DNA from: an uncultured cyanobacterium
Lineage (GTDB): Bacteria > Cyanobacteriota > Cyanobacteriia > PCC-6307 > Cyanobiaceae
NCBI GenBank assembly: GCA_903823115.1
Contig: CAIJRN010000011.1
Span: forward strand, 1-64,000
Direction of reading: 5' to 3'
Length of the DNA stretch: 64,000 nucleotides
Shown here: positions 1-7,629 of the stretch, piece by piece
Numbering within the stretch: position 1 is the first letter of the stretch
How the letters are laid out: the number at the start of each line of letters is the position of its first letter
Translations under genes and position numbers: made by a program
The notes under the pieces: model-generated
Told to the model about the DNA's origin: nothing
Seen by the model: the letters and a program-made list of their open reading frames with translations, nothing else
Database searches by the model: none

Positions 1-422
1 CCTTCAGAGAAAATGCGCCTCAGCTGGTCTTCGCTCATCGGCACTAATGCTTCACCTGCACGCATCAGGTACTTGCCTTCAAGGTTGTAAGCCGTTCCGC
101 GGGGACGTGATGGAATGAGAAAAACAAGGACGCGTCCATCGGGATGGGCAACGGCCTCGATATCGACTCTGAATCCAACGGCCTTGAACAGTTTTTCTGC
201 AGCAGCAACCGTGTCTGGGAAGGCCTGAGTGCTGACAACCTGGCGTGGAGGTTGATCTGCGATTCCGAGAAGAAGCACGCCACCACCCTCATTGGCCAAG
301 GCGACGCAGTATTCGTGCAGCTTACGGGTATCAAACTGCTGCTTCGCTTCCTTGAATTCCAGCCGCTGGTGCTCAGAGGCCGCTTGCCGCCAGAGATCAA
401 TCTGCTGTGGTGTCGTGCTCAT
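1..422 (-). CDS. AlbA_2 (Schlafen-type, divergent AAA_4) domain protein, N-terminal part
   Basis: This gene runs off the left edge, so the ORF track misses it and shows only a shadow (65..400). Reading the minus strand from an ATG at 422 gives about 140 residues. They include LEFKEAKQQF, then ANEGGGVLLLGIAD near residues 43-56, and YNLEGKYLMRAGEALVPMS near the cut end. This is the AlbA_2 pattern (E-F-K-E ... AN-x-x-GG-x-x-x-x-G) found in Schlafen-like and RecG-like putative nucleic-acid-binding proteins. The start overlaps the hsdS stop in an ATGA, so the two genes are translationally coupled and belong to one operon with hsdM and hsdS. Its role is unknown. It may be an accessory gene of the restriction system lying between hsdS and an hsdR outside the window. 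Confidence 0.8.
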   Translation of the reverse strand, partial: MSTTPQQIDLWRQAASEHQRLEFKEAKQQFDTRKLHEYCVALANEGGGVLLLGIADQPPRQVVSTQAFPDTVAAAEKLFKAVGFRVDIEAVAHPDGRVLVFLIPSRPRGTAYNLEGKYLMRAGEALVPMSEDQLRRIFSE

Positions 423-1774
423 GACAGCACCTCCTCAAGCATCTTTTCGGCATCAGGGATTCGGATTTCGCCTGAGATCAGTTTGGGGAGGAGGGCATCC
501 CTGGTTTTTGAGAGAAGATCCGACTCTTCGCCTCGTCGATGGCAGGATGAATGAAGTGATTTGACCTGGCAGTGGAATAGATCAAGCAATGCGCTTGGTG
601 GTTTCGGGAAAAACCTTCCTCCTGCGAAATACTTGTATCCAAAATTCTTGATTCCAGTCGTTCCCGTCTCGTATTGGAACATTTCACCGCTTTGATACAG
701 CGACAGCACAAGGTAGTAGGCATATGACGACCAGCGCAGATCGTCGAAGCGGATCAATCGACAGAAGTTAGAACAGGCAAGGGGAGTTTCTGCCCGCTTT
801 ATAAGTTGCGGAGAAATAAGAACGGGTCTACCTGTTGACTGGTCCGGACTTCCCCCTGATATCTCAAGAACAATATCTCCATCGACCAGAGTCCGCTTGT
901 GAAAACTGCTTTCTCTTAGGAAGCGAGTGGGAGGTTTCCCCATAGCAAACTCTTGCAAACTTGGTATATCAGCGCCCCGCAAGCACAAAACCTTTGCTGG
1001 TTCTGACTCACTCCAAACATCCTTACCCCAGTCACCACCAATAACAAAACTGGTCAGTTCATCAAGGCAAGTGGTTCCCCACCCACTCGGAATCTCCCCC
1101 AGTTCCGAATCCTCAAATGAATCGGGGAACAGGTCGCTGATTTCTGCTGGCAATCCAGTCGGGCGACCTTCTGCCTTTGCTTTGACTGGATCGAAATCCA
1201 CAAACCACGACTTGAAGAGCGCCTTTGCCATCGCCTCCAAGGTTTCGTTGGTCTTGCGGTTGAGTTCGATCTTGTCGTCGAGGGTGCCGAGGATATGGGC
1301 GATTGATTTTTGTTCCTGTATTGGCGGGAGCGGGATCTCCATTGTCTTGGCAGAGGCAACATTGAAATGCTGCTGAACAGCCCCAACAAGGTGAGCAGCA
1401 ATATGGTTCGTTGCTGCGCTATTGACATAATAACAGAGAAATCTATTGAAGATCTCACTGCCACAACGAACTATCACGAGATCCGAGCAGTTTGACTCTA
1501 GTAGTTCCCCAGGTATCACAGCACAGGTGCCTGGTTTACCCGTTCTCACGATCACGACGTCTCCAGGCTTGAGACGGGATTTTGAAATCCTGGAGTGAAA
1601 ATCCCGAGAAATATATCTGATATCACTACTGTTTATCTTGAATCTGTCTACGTTCAGCGAGCGCAGGAATGGTATTCCATGATCAATATACTCAGTCGCC
1701 ATCGTTCCGACAAAACCAACTGTCACCTCACTGGCTACCTCAGAAAGTTGAACGGTTCTCCATTCAGAAGTCAT
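419..1774 (-). CDS. hsdS: Type I restriction-modification specificity subunit HsdS
   Basis: The 451-residue product is the DNA-recognition subunit of a type I restriction-modification enzyme. It has the usual two target-recognition domains separated by conserved helices. The first half ends with IPLPPIQEQKSIAHILGTLD and the spacer helix DKIELNRKTNETLEAMAKAL followed by FKSWFVDFDPVKAK, a hallmark of this family. The second domain starts near GEIPSGW and the C-terminal helix ends in RDALLPKLISGEIRIPD. Length is normal and no frameshift is seen. The 5' end overlaps the preceding HEPN gene by 11 bases, and the stop overlaps the AlbA_2 gene. Base composition is less GC-rich than the housekeeping genes further right, consistent with acquired DNA. 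Confidence 0.95.
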   Translation of the reverse strand: MTSEWRTVQLSEVASEVTVGFVGTMATEYIDHGIPFLRSLNVDRFKINSSDIRYISRDFHSRISKSRLKPGDVVIVRTGKPGTCAVIPGELLESNCSDLVIVRCGSEIFNRFLCYYVNSAATNHIAAHLVGAVQQHFNVASAKTMEIPLPPIQEQKSIAHILGTLDDKIELNRKTNETLEAMAKALFKSWFVDFDPVKAKAEGRPTGLPAEISDLFPDSFEDSELGEIPSGWGTTCLDELTSFVIGGDWGKDVWSESEPAKVLCLRGADIPSLQEFAMGKPPTRFLRESSFHKRTLVDGDIVLEISGGSPDQSTGRPVLISPQLIKRAETPLACSNFCRLIRFDDLRWSSYAYYLVLSLYQSGEMFQYETGTTGIKNFGYKYFAGGRFFPKPPSALLDLFHCQVKSLHSSCHRRGEESDLLSKTRDALLPKLISGEIRIPDAEKMLEEVLS

Positions 1775-2171
1775 ATTTCAACCTCCTCATATTCTCAGCA
1801 ATCTGCTGATCCAGCTTCGCCCCCTCGTCCTGCTGCAGCCTCAATCCCTCCGCCAACCTCCCCTGCCACAGCTTCAAATCCCCTCCCACAAAACCCACCA
1901 GATCGGCCAAGGCCACCTCGTGCTCCCAATCCCGCATCCGAGCGCAGCCTGCGAGCAGGGCATCGCCATCCGGCCAGATCTGCCGTAGGGATGGTTCCTC
2001 GACCAACGCCACCCGCAGCGCTTCCTGCACGATGCCCAGCTGGCGTTGCACGGCGCTTCGGGTCAGGTCGTCGCTAAGGCTCTCCTGCAAGGGGGCGTTG
2101 GCGATATAGCGCTGGATTGAGCTGATGGCCTGCAGGGCGTGGCCAAGGCGGCGGCTGGCTTCAGGCGTCAT
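1764..2171 (-). CDS. HepT/DUF86-like HEPN protein with an HsdM-type C-terminal tail
   Basis: The 135-residue protein has a DUF86 (HepT) pattern over roughly residues 8-110: ISSIQRYIANA, then TRSAVQRQLGIVQEALRVAL, then the place of the HEPN RNase motif. HepT proteins there carry R-x4-H-x-Y. Here the sequence reads RMRDWEHEV, so the Arg-His spacing is altered and the Tyr that MntA-type partners AMPylate is Val. The last 25 residues (QQDEGAKLDQQIAENMRRL...) do not belong to DUF86. They match the C terminus of HsdM ([19 protein letters not shown]...), with a 20-base exact DNA repeat beneath. The start overlaps the nucleotidyltransferase stop (ATGA) and the end overlaps hsdS. It is probably a degenerate toxin or a structural partner; function is inferred from family only. 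Confidence 0.75.
   Translation of the reverse strand: MTPEASRRLGHALQAISSIQRYIANAPLQESLSDDLTRSAVQRQLGIVQEALRVALVEEPSLRQIWPDGDALLAGCARMRDWEHEVALADLVGFVGGDLKLWQGRLAEGLRLQQDEGAKLDQQIAENMRRLKYDF
1798..1838 (-). repeat. hsdM-tail repeat, copy within the second HEPN gene
   Basis: This stretch matches bases 2932-2972 at the end of hsdM. The core at 1817-1836 is a 20-base exact match, with TCCAGC and GCAATC matches further out. The encoded peptides are QQDEGAKLDQQIAEN here and [15 protein letters not shown] in HsdM. The two copies are 1134 bases apart, an exact multiple of three, and are read in the same frame. Confidence 0.85.
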
Positions 2172-2482
2172 GGCTGCCCATCGCCCCGATAGATCACCAT
2201 CCCCACGCGCCCGATATGTTCCAACAATGGCGCATGGGTGATCGCCGCCAGGGCGTGCACATCAAAGCGGTACGGCAGGGGCAGCTCCTCCAGTTCGGCG
2301 GCGATCGCTTCGGCACCAAGGGCTCCCAGGGAGCCGGCCAGGGCCAGGTCCACATCGGAGCGATCGCTGTGGGTGCCCTTGGCGCGGGAGCCGAACAGGG
2401 TGGCACTCTCGATTTCCGGGTGCTGGCGCAGCACCGAGCGCACCAGCTCCAGTTCGCTGGCCACCAGGGGAGCTCGGGTCAT
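2168..2482 (-). CDS. MNT-type minimal nucleotidyltransferase (MntA/HI0073-like, antitoxin-type)
   Basis: The product is a 104-residue minimal nucleotidyltransferase of the DNA polymerase beta fold. It shows the signature ATLFGSRAKGTHSDRSDVDL (GSRAKG loop followed by the DVDL metal-binding carboxylates near residues 26-42). The track starts this ORF at 2626, but an ATG at 2482 overlaps the stop of the upstream HEPN gene as ATGA and precedes the conserved domain by a normal distance, so that start is preferred. Proteins of this family pair with HEPN proteins. Characterised MntA enzymes AMPylate and silence HepT toxins. Here the gene is flanked by HEPN genes on both sides inside an hsd operon. 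The antitoxin role is inferred. Confidence 0.85.
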   Translation of the reverse strand: MTRAPLVASELELVRSVLRQHPEIESATLFGSRAKGTHSDRSDVDLALAGSLGALGAEAIAAELEELPLPYRFDVHALAAITHAPLLEHIGRVGMVIYRGDGQP

Positions 2483-2898
2483 GGCGTCACCTCCTGCTGC
2501 AGGAAGCTGAACAGCTGCTCCATAGCCGGTAGATACCGCTGATGAATGGCTTCCACCGCCTGCTCGAAGACCACTGGGTTGTAGGTGTGGGAGAGCAAAT
2601 TGCGATGATCGAGCATGGCGATCCACACCTGGCCATCGGCGATCACCTTGGCCCCATAGGCCTCCTTAAGCACCTGGCGCGGCATCACCACCGCAAACAC
2701 GAAGCCATTAGCCTCCATATAGTCTTTCGTGGTTTTCCAGGCCAGCTCGAAGCAGTACTCGAAGCGTTGGATCACCCCTTCCTTTTCCAGCTGGTTGAGG
2801 GCTTCGGGGCCATTCACCATGGCCTCGCGCAGCAACGCCAGGGCCCGCTCAAAGTTGTTCAGGCGCTGCTGCCAGCGGATATCGGCGGCTGGTGTCAT
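2479..2898 (-). CDS. HEPN protein of the nucleotidyltransferase substrate-binding family (HI0074-like)
   Basis: The 139-residue helical protein matches the HI0074 (NTase_sub_bind) family: [19 protein letters not shown] at the start, [22 protein letters not shown] in the middle and [13 protein letters not shown] near residue 95. The last segment contains an intact HEPN R-x4-H-x-Y motif (RNLLSHTY), as expected of an active HEPN RNase-type toxin that a minimal nucleotidyltransferase modifies. The start overlaps the hsdM stop in ATGA and the stop overlaps the nucleotidyltransferase start in ATGA, so hsdM, this gene and the MNT gene are coupled. Toxin activity is inferred from the family, not shown here. 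Confidence 0.85.
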   Translation of the reverse strand: MTPAADIRWQQRLNNFERALALLREAMVNGPEALNQLEKEGVIQRFEYCFELAWKTTKDYMEANGFVFAVVMPRQVLKEAYGAKVIADGQVWIAMLDHRNLLSHTYNPVVFEQAVEAIHQRYLPAMEQLFSFLQQEVTP

Positions 2899-4625
2899 TC
2901 GGCTCCAAACCCCAACAACGCCAGATTACGGGCAATCGCCGCGTCCAGCCTCGCCCCCTCGTCCTGCTGCTGCTTGAGCAGCCCAGTCAGGCGCTTCATC
3001 TTCTCGTCGAAGGGTTCGCCATCCTCTTCAACATCTGCTGCTCCCACATATCGCCCAGGCGTGAGCACAAAACCATTCTTCTCAATCTCTTCTAACTTGG
3101 CGTTGTAGCAGAAGCCAGCGACATCCTCATAAGCAGTGGACACCTCGCCATCACCACGCCAGGCGTGAACGGTACCAGCGATCTTCTCAATATCCTCATC
3201 GGTCAACACCCGCTCCACCCGTGTCTTCATCGTGCCCATCTGGCGGGCATCAATGAACAAGGTTTCGCCTCGACGATCACGACCACGCTGGGTCTTGTCG
3301 TTCGTGAGGAACCACAGACAGACAGGAATCTGCGTATTCAGAAATAGTTGCCCAGGCAGCGCCACCATCACCTCAACCACATCCCCCCGCACCATCGCCT
3401 CGCGGATCTGCCCCTCACCGCTCTGGTTGGAACTCATTGAGCCATTGGCCAGCACGACGCCTGCTTCACCACCAGGACGTAGTTTCCACAGCATATGTTG
3501 CAACCACGCATAGTTGGCGTTGCCTACAGGTGGCCTGCCATAAACCCAGCGTGGGTCACGCTCGTATTTCTCTCCGCCCCAATCCGAAATGTTGAACGGT
3601 GGATTGGCAAGGATGTAGTCGAACTTCTGGTCGGGGAACTGATCTCTGGCAAAAGTATCAGCAGGTTCCTGACCCAGATTCACATTGAATCCTCTGATCG
3701 CCAGGTTCATTACTGCCAAGCGCCAGGTGGTTGGGTTGCTTTCCTGCCCAAAGATTGAGGCGTCATCACGCTTGCCCCCGTGTGACTCAATGAACTTCTC
3801 GCTCTGGACGAACATTCCCCCTGACCCGCAACAGGGGTCATAGATCCGACCCTTGTGGGGTGCCAGCACAGCCACCAACGTTTTGACGACGTGCGCAGGC
3901 GTATAGAACTGACCGCCCTTCTTGCCTTCGGCGCTGGCGAACTGACCGAGGAAGTATTCGTAGACCTCGCCCAGCACATCACCTGAACGCTGGTCGTCGG
4001 CAAATCCAATCGTGGAGATCAGATCCACCAGTTCGCCCATGCGCCCTGGTTCCAGTTGGGCGGCACCAAAGCGCTTATCCAACTTGCCCCGCAGGGTTGG
4101 GTTCTCGTTTTCGATGGCCACCAGTGCCTTATCGATCAGTTGCCCGATATCAGGTTGCTTGGCCCGTGCCCTTAGCGATTCCCATCGAGCATCAGCAGGC
4201 ACCCAGAAGACGTTCTCCTGGGTGTAGTAGTCCCGATCTTCCAGTGACGCCTGGTGCTCTGTTGGATCGTCGCCCACATAGTTGTCAGAGGCAGGGTCGC
4301 TGACCATCAGCAGCACCTTGCCTTGCCGGGCAGCAAAGGTATCGGAGATGTATTTGAGGAAGATCAGACCCAGAACCAGATGCTTGTATTCGGCAGCATC
4401 CATCTGGGCACGAAGTTTATCGGCAGTTGCCCAGAGCACTGCCTTGAAATCCTTTGTGGGTGCTTCCTTCTTTACCCTGCCTCGACCGCGCTTCGGTTTC
4501 GGTTCCGCCGCCGCCCTCACCGATGCCAGGAGGTCATCCAGACCCTCCAGGTCGCCACTCAGATCCTCGTCTTCGGTCTCGGCAGTGGCGAAGGTCGCTG
4601 AATCGGTCACGGGTGCTTGAGACAT
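2895..4625 (-). CDS. hsdM: Type I restriction-modification methyltransferase subunit HsdM
   Basis: This is the N6-adenine DNA methyltransferase subunit, about 576 residues. After a charged, probably disordered stretch (residues 1-60), the HsdM N-terminal helical domain begins at [26 protein letters not shown]. The catalytic domain has the AdoMet-binding motif [10 protein letters not shown] near residue 265 and the NPPF motif near 345. [12 protein letters not shown] precedes motif I as usual. An in-frame GTG at 4640 would add five residues (the track's choice); the ATG at 4625 is preferred, but neither has a clear ribosome binding site. It is the first gene of the operon. The C-terminal tail is duplicated in the second HEPN gene. 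Confidence 0.95.
   Translation of the reverse strand: MSQAPVTDSATFATAETEDEDLSGDLEGLDDLLASVRAAAEPKPKRGRGRVKKEAPTKDFKAVLWATADKLRAQMDAAEYKHLVLGLIFLKYISDTFAARQGKVLLMVSDPASDNYVGDDPTEHQASLEDRDYYTQENVFWVPADARWESLRARAKQPDIGQLIDKALVAIENENPTLRGKLDKRFGAAQLEPGRMGELVDLISTIGFADDQRSGDVLGEVYEYFLGQFASAEGKKGGQFYTPAHVVKTLVAVLAPHKGRIYDPCCGSGGMFVQSEKFIESHGGKRDDASIFGQESNPTTWRLAVMNLAIRGFNVNLGQEPADTFARDQFPDQKFDYILANPPFNISDWGGEKYERDPRWVYGRPPVGNANYAWLQHMLWKLRPGGEAGVVLANGSMSSNQSGEGQIREAMVRGDVVEVMVALPGQLFLNTQIPVCLWFLTNDKTQRGRDRRGETLFIDARQMGTMKTRVERVLTDEDIEKIAGTVHAWRGDGEVSTAYEDVAGFCYNAKLEEIEKNGFVLTPGRYVGAADVEEDGEPFDEKMKRLTGLLKQQQDEGARLDAAIARNLALLGFGAE
2932..2972 (-). repeat. hsdM-tail repeat, copy at the hsdM 3' end
   Basis: This is the partner of the 1798-1838 copy; the exact 20-base core lies at 2951-2970. 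It encodes the C-terminal helix of HsdM. The position fits an original hsdM-hsdS junction that was opened by insertion of the HEPN/MNT/HEPN genes. Confidence 0.85.
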
Positions 4626-4933
4626 TCCCCCATTCTGCACTCTGGAGCAGGGTTCTGCCGGTTATGCAGTCCCTGCATCGATGGCGCTGGCCATCAGCAA
4701 CACCCCGAGCCGTCACCACAGCGGCGGAAGCTTCTGGATCATCCTGATACGGCTGACGACGCAGAACTGTTTCATCCAGCTCCGCTGCAAGACTTCAAAA
4801 AGATAGGGACATAAACGTGATCTGGATGCCTTTCAAACTTGGCTGGCAATCAAAACTGTATCTTACTGCTGCTATCCAACTTGAATCGCCCACGCTACTA
4901 TTGCTAAAGTCATCATTCAAGCGCGAGAGCCCG
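4626..4933. other. Divergent intergenic region between hsdM and a cupin gene
   Basis: About 300 bases separate the divergent hsd operon and the cupin gene, so both promoters must lie here. The part nearest the cupin gene is AT-richer. No confident -35/-10 pair, operator palindrome or RNA is recognised. Confidence 0.4.
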
Positions 4934-5401
4934 ATGAAGACGTCTTCTATTCTGTATGCCTTTCTCCTATTTTTCCCCCTTTCTGCCAATGCCCAGTCGC
5001 TTGAGGCACTCATCACAAAGGGCATCTTACCCAAAAGCCCCTTGCCGCCGATCAAGACAATTCCTTTGTTGAATCGGGTTCGCGACGGCAATACTGAAAC
5101 CAGTGTTTTCCTCTCGACACGTGCGCCTGGAACCAGAACTCCCATCCACAAACATGATGAGGCAGGCGTGACCTGTTTGATCGAGGGCGAAATGACCCTG
5201 TTCATCGATCATCGGACCCCTGCCACCACCAAGGCCCCTGGTTGTTACTTCATGCCAAGCGATGTGCGCATGATCGGCATGAATACAGGCCATTCCAATG
5301 CTGTCTTTTATGATTTCTTCGAGGTGACACCTGGCCACCCCAACTGGACTCTGCATGACAAGAGCGCTCCCAATGGCGCCGAGCATCAGTTCGGCAACTG
5401 A
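4934..5401 (+). CDS. Secreted cupin-domain protein
   Basis: The 155-residue protein begins with a signal peptide (MKTSSILYAFLLFFPLSANAQ, likely cleaved after ANA), so it should act in the periplasm or outside. The rest is a single small cupin barrel: TRAPGTRTPIHKHDEAGVTCLIEGE carries the first cupin motif with two metal-ligand type histidines (HKH) and a glutamate, and GCYFMPSDVRMIGMNTGHSNAVFYDFFEV forms the second. The track ORF starts at 4817, but the ATG at 4934 places the signal peptide at the N terminus. Substrate and enzyme activity are unknown. It stands alone, divergent from the hsd operon. Confidence 0.75.
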   Translation: MKTSSILYAFLLFFPLSANAQSLEALITKGILPKSPLPPIKTIPLLNRVRDGNTETSVFLSTRAPGTRTPIHKHDEAGVTCLIEGEMTLFIDHRTPATTKAPGCYFMPSDVRMIGMNTGHSNAVFYDFFEVTPGHPNWTLHDKSAPNGAEHQFGN

Positions 5402-5628
5402 TTGAAGTTGCCGAAAAAATCAAGACCACACTTTGACAGAATAAACTTTAATTTTCCTGAAAACACTTCGCCTTACTTGAGTAGACTAGCTTATTGATTT
5501 GCCTTCCTCCAGGATGGCCTGACCCTGCTCCTGGATACGATTCAGTTCCGCATTTATTCGTTGCGAACACTCTGTCGGTGGCAACTGGCGGAAACCGTCT
5601 TGATCTGCTGCCGCCTCGACCCGGCGAC

Positions 5629-5928
5629 TCAGTAATTATCGCCGTATTTGACCTGGGTGCTTGCATTCATGAGTTCCACCGTCGTCTGATAACCCTGCGC
5701 CACAGTGACCTCATGCTGAACGCCGATGTCCCTGAGGGCCGTGACATCGTAGTTGGGAGCCGTGATCCAACTGAAACCTTTGCCAAAAGTATTATCAGGG
5801 TTCACGACATACCAATGGCAGGCTGTGTCAGGAACAGCCACGGAACACTTGGTCCAATCGTTATCCCATTGCGGCACCTGAACAAAAGTCAAAGCCAGCA
5901 AAAGGAAGCCAAAAAGACTGGAAATCAT
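5629..5928 (-). CDS. Small exported protein of unknown function
   Basis: From an ATG at 5928 the frame encodes 99 residues beginning MISSLFGFLLLALTFVQVPQ, a hydrophobic leader that looks like a signal peptide or membrane anchor. The mature part (WDNDWTKCSVAVPDTACHWYVVNPDN...) has two cysteines and many aromatic residues, and resembles no family I know. The longer track start at 6156 adds a Pro/Ser-rich stretch that looks non-coding. There is no obvious ribosome binding site and no operon partner. The reading frame and leader make a real gene likely but not certain. Confidence 0.5.
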   Translation of the reverse strand: MISSLFGFLLLALTFVQVPQWDNDWTKCSVAVPDTACHWYVVNPDNTFGKGFSWITAPNYDVTALRDIGVQHEVTVAQGYQTTVELMNASTQVKYGDNY

Positions 5929-6050
5929 AGGACTTAAAAATTCTTTACAATCATAGCACTGAGGCAGGCCACGGCTTGTCCCCGCCGCGCTGCCACTGGC
6001 TGTTGACGCGCTTGCTGCCTGCTCCCATCGGCTTGCTCCTTGACCAGGCC

Positions 6051-6224
6051 TCAGGATCGTTTCGCCCAGATCGCCTCCAATGACTTGCGAAACTCGCTTT
6101 CCCTCATCGGACGGGCCAGGCGACGGCTGCGCGCAGGCAGGGTGCCGCTGATCCACCAGATCTGAAGCCCGCCAAAGACCAAGGTGAACGGATTAATGAG
6201 AGGGACGTAGAGTTGACTTACCAT
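6051..6224 (-). CDS. Possible small single-span membrane protein
   Basis: A 57-residue frame from an ATG at 6224 has one hydrophobic stretch (LINPFTLVFGGLQIWWISG) followed by a basic tail ending in EFRKSLEAIWAKRS. The composition looks protein-like, unlike the upstream part of the track ORF (6225-6299). It lies upstream of the small exported protein on the same strand. No family is recognised, and it could be a chance ORF. Confidence 0.35.
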   Translation of the reverse strand: MVSQLYVPLINPFTLVFGGLQIWWISGTLPARSRRLARPMRESEFRKSLEAIWAKRS

Positions 6225-6356
6225 TGGCGATCGATTCCGCCATTGTGGGAGGTGGGCATCGCGGCAAAATGCCCACCCTGCTGAGGATCTTGAATCCAAG
6301 TCTCAGCGCATCATTCAAGTTCGCTGATCAAGCATCAATTCTGAGATAAGACCTGA

Positions 6357-6734
6357 TCAGAGTTGGCGCCTATCAAGAGCATCGGACAGGCGAGTAACTG
6401 CAGATGCCAACTGCGCCTGAGGATCAGGGGGCGCAACGGCATCTTCAGTGCGACGCATGGATTCAATTGCTCGCACAATTAGGAATACGACGAACGCAAT
6501 TACGATGAAGTTGATTAGAGCAACTATCACCACTCCTGCTGGCAGACTGGCAATTGAAGCAACATTTGCCGCTTTGAGAGCGGGCTGGAGCAGGTTCCCC
6601 ATCACCAGAGAAACCACGGCATCAACTACCTTGCCAAAAGCGCCGCCGATGACCACTGCAACAGCCAAATCAACGACGTTGCCCTTGTTGACGAAGTCTT
6701 TGAAGTCCTTGAAGAAAGAACGGGTGCGCGACAT
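6357..6734 (-). CDS. mscL: Large-conductance mechanosensitive channel MscL
   Basis: The 125-residue protein is a homopentameric inner-membrane channel that opens under high membrane tension to release solutes during osmotic downshock. The sequence has the N-terminal amphipathic helix (MSRTRSFFKDFKDFVNKGN), the Gly/Ala-rich pore helix VVDLAVAVVIGGAFGKVVDAVV, the second membrane helix (VALINFIVIAFVVFLIVRAIE) and a short cytoplasmic C-terminal helix. The ATG at 6734 is preferred over the track start at 6758 because the family begins with the MSR/FFKDF helix. The periplasmic loop is short. It is a single-gene unit. Confidence 0.95.
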   Translation of the reverse strand: MSRTRSFFKDFKDFVNKGNVVDLAVAVVIGGAFGKVVDAVVSLVMGNLLQPALKAANVASIASLPAGVVIVALINFIVIAFVVFLIVRAIESMRRTEDAVAPPDPQAQLASAVTRLSDALDRRQL

Positions 6735-6895
6735 TCGAATTTCTGGAGAAAATCTCAAACAAGCTAGTTCGCGCAGTCGGCAACGCGACCTTTTCTTTCA
6801 AAGCGTTACGACCTATGTGTCAGGGATTACATACAGGGCAGGTATCCTTACTCATGGAACTTGCCGATGCAGCAGACCTCCAAGACCAACAAAGA

Positions 6896-7060
6896 TCAGA
6901 GCGTACAGTCCCAGGCAAAGGCATCCCGCTCTTGTCCATGCTCACCCCATGCACTGCATCCTTTGATCGCCATCCCGCAGTGCTCACAGGTCGTTGAGGG
7001 TGCCTGCTTAAGAGCGTTTTGTCCAGATCCACTAACGGTTCTGGATTTTGAAGACGGCAC
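6896..7060 (-). CDS. Doubtful short ORF with a CxxC motif
   Basis: This frame is not in the track. A GTG at 7060 opens 54 codons ending TTCEHCGMAIKGCSAWGEHG followed by QERDAFAWDCTL. The CEHC pair plus later cysteines could bind zinc. The sequence GGAG lies too close to the GTG to be a normal ribosome binding site. Overlapping ORFs on both strands are no better. I do not recognise a family. Confidence 0.2.
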   Translation of the reverse strand: MPSSKSRTVSGSGQNALKQAPSTTCEHCGMAIKGCSAWGEHGQERDAFAWDCTL

Positions 7061-7126
7061 TCCTCAATGGCAATAAATAAAGGGATTTCCTTCTGTATTT
7101 TCTACGTTCCTCAAGACAATGTTTTG

Positions 7127-7315
7127 CTATTGAGGGAGTTGCTTCCACCAATGCCCACGAACTTTCAAGTCTTCAACGGGGATATCAAATCCCGCCTCCT
7201 TGGCAATCTCTGCTATCACCAATGCTTCAGCGTCACTTGCTTGCTTGAGCTTCTCTTGAATGGAAGCACTTGCCTGGAGGACTTTCAAGAATCCGATCAG
7301 TTGATTTTCGGCCAC
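7127..7315 (-). CDS. Nif11-domain small protein (RiPP-leader-like)
   Basis: The 62-residue product from a GTG at 7315 reads MAENQLIGFLKVLQASASIQ, then EKLKQASDAEALVIAEIAKEAGFDIPVEDL. This is the Nif11 domain (PF07862), which serves as the leader of many ribosomally made peptides in cyanobacteria and also occurs alone. Here the protein ends 10-12 residues after the domain (VRGHWWKQLPQ) with no double-glycine site and no Cys/Ser/Thr-rich core. It therefore looks like a stand-alone Nif11 protein or a precursor that lost its core. No lanthipeptide or radical-SAM enzyme is nearby. Confidence 0.75.
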   Translation of the reverse strand: MAENQLIGFLKVLQASASIQEKLKQASDAEALVIAEIAKEAGFDIPVEDLKVRGHWWKQLPQ

Positions 7316-7518
7316 TGATGCTACGTTGCGTTACATTTTATCTTATCACCCTGTTGTCCTGTGCGGTTCGCCTGGGCCTGATGCACCAAGGCATCCGACT
7401 CGGAGGGGCAGTCAGTGGTTGTTCCGTGGGTGGTTCGGGAGGGGTTGGTGTGCTGCGGGTGGGGGATGCCCCCTGGAACCCTTGGAAGGTGAGTTCTGGG
7501 TGCTCGCTGGAGGGCCCT

Positions 7519-7629
7519 TCAACCGTCCAGATTCACCTTCCGCACGGAGGCGACTTGATCAAGAGTCACCATTAGCGCCAAATACAAAAATCCCGCCCAG
7601 ACACTGCAGACCAGGCATCCAGCGAGCAT
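7519..7629 (-). CDS. Possible 36-residue membrane peptide
   Basis: An ATG at 7629, preceded by AAGGA at very short spacing, opens a frame for MLAGCLVCSVWAGFLYLALM followed by a polar tail, VTLDQVASVRKVNLDG. One membrane span is predicted by eye. It lies just downstream of the tRNA-Cys. The surrounding 7320-7660 region otherwise shows nothing coding, and this ORF could be chance. Confidence 0.3.
   Translation of the reverse strand: MLAGCLVCSVWAGFLYLALMVTLDQVASVRKVNLDG

Noticed and set aside
65-400. 111-residue ORF at the left edge
   Set aside because: It is a shadow frame of the AlbA_2 gene on the same strand, whose real frame runs off the window.
4060-4075. Copy of the tRNA-Cys 3' end as an attachment site
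   Set aside because: Only nine bases (GGCGGCACC) match inside hsdM, which is expected by chance.
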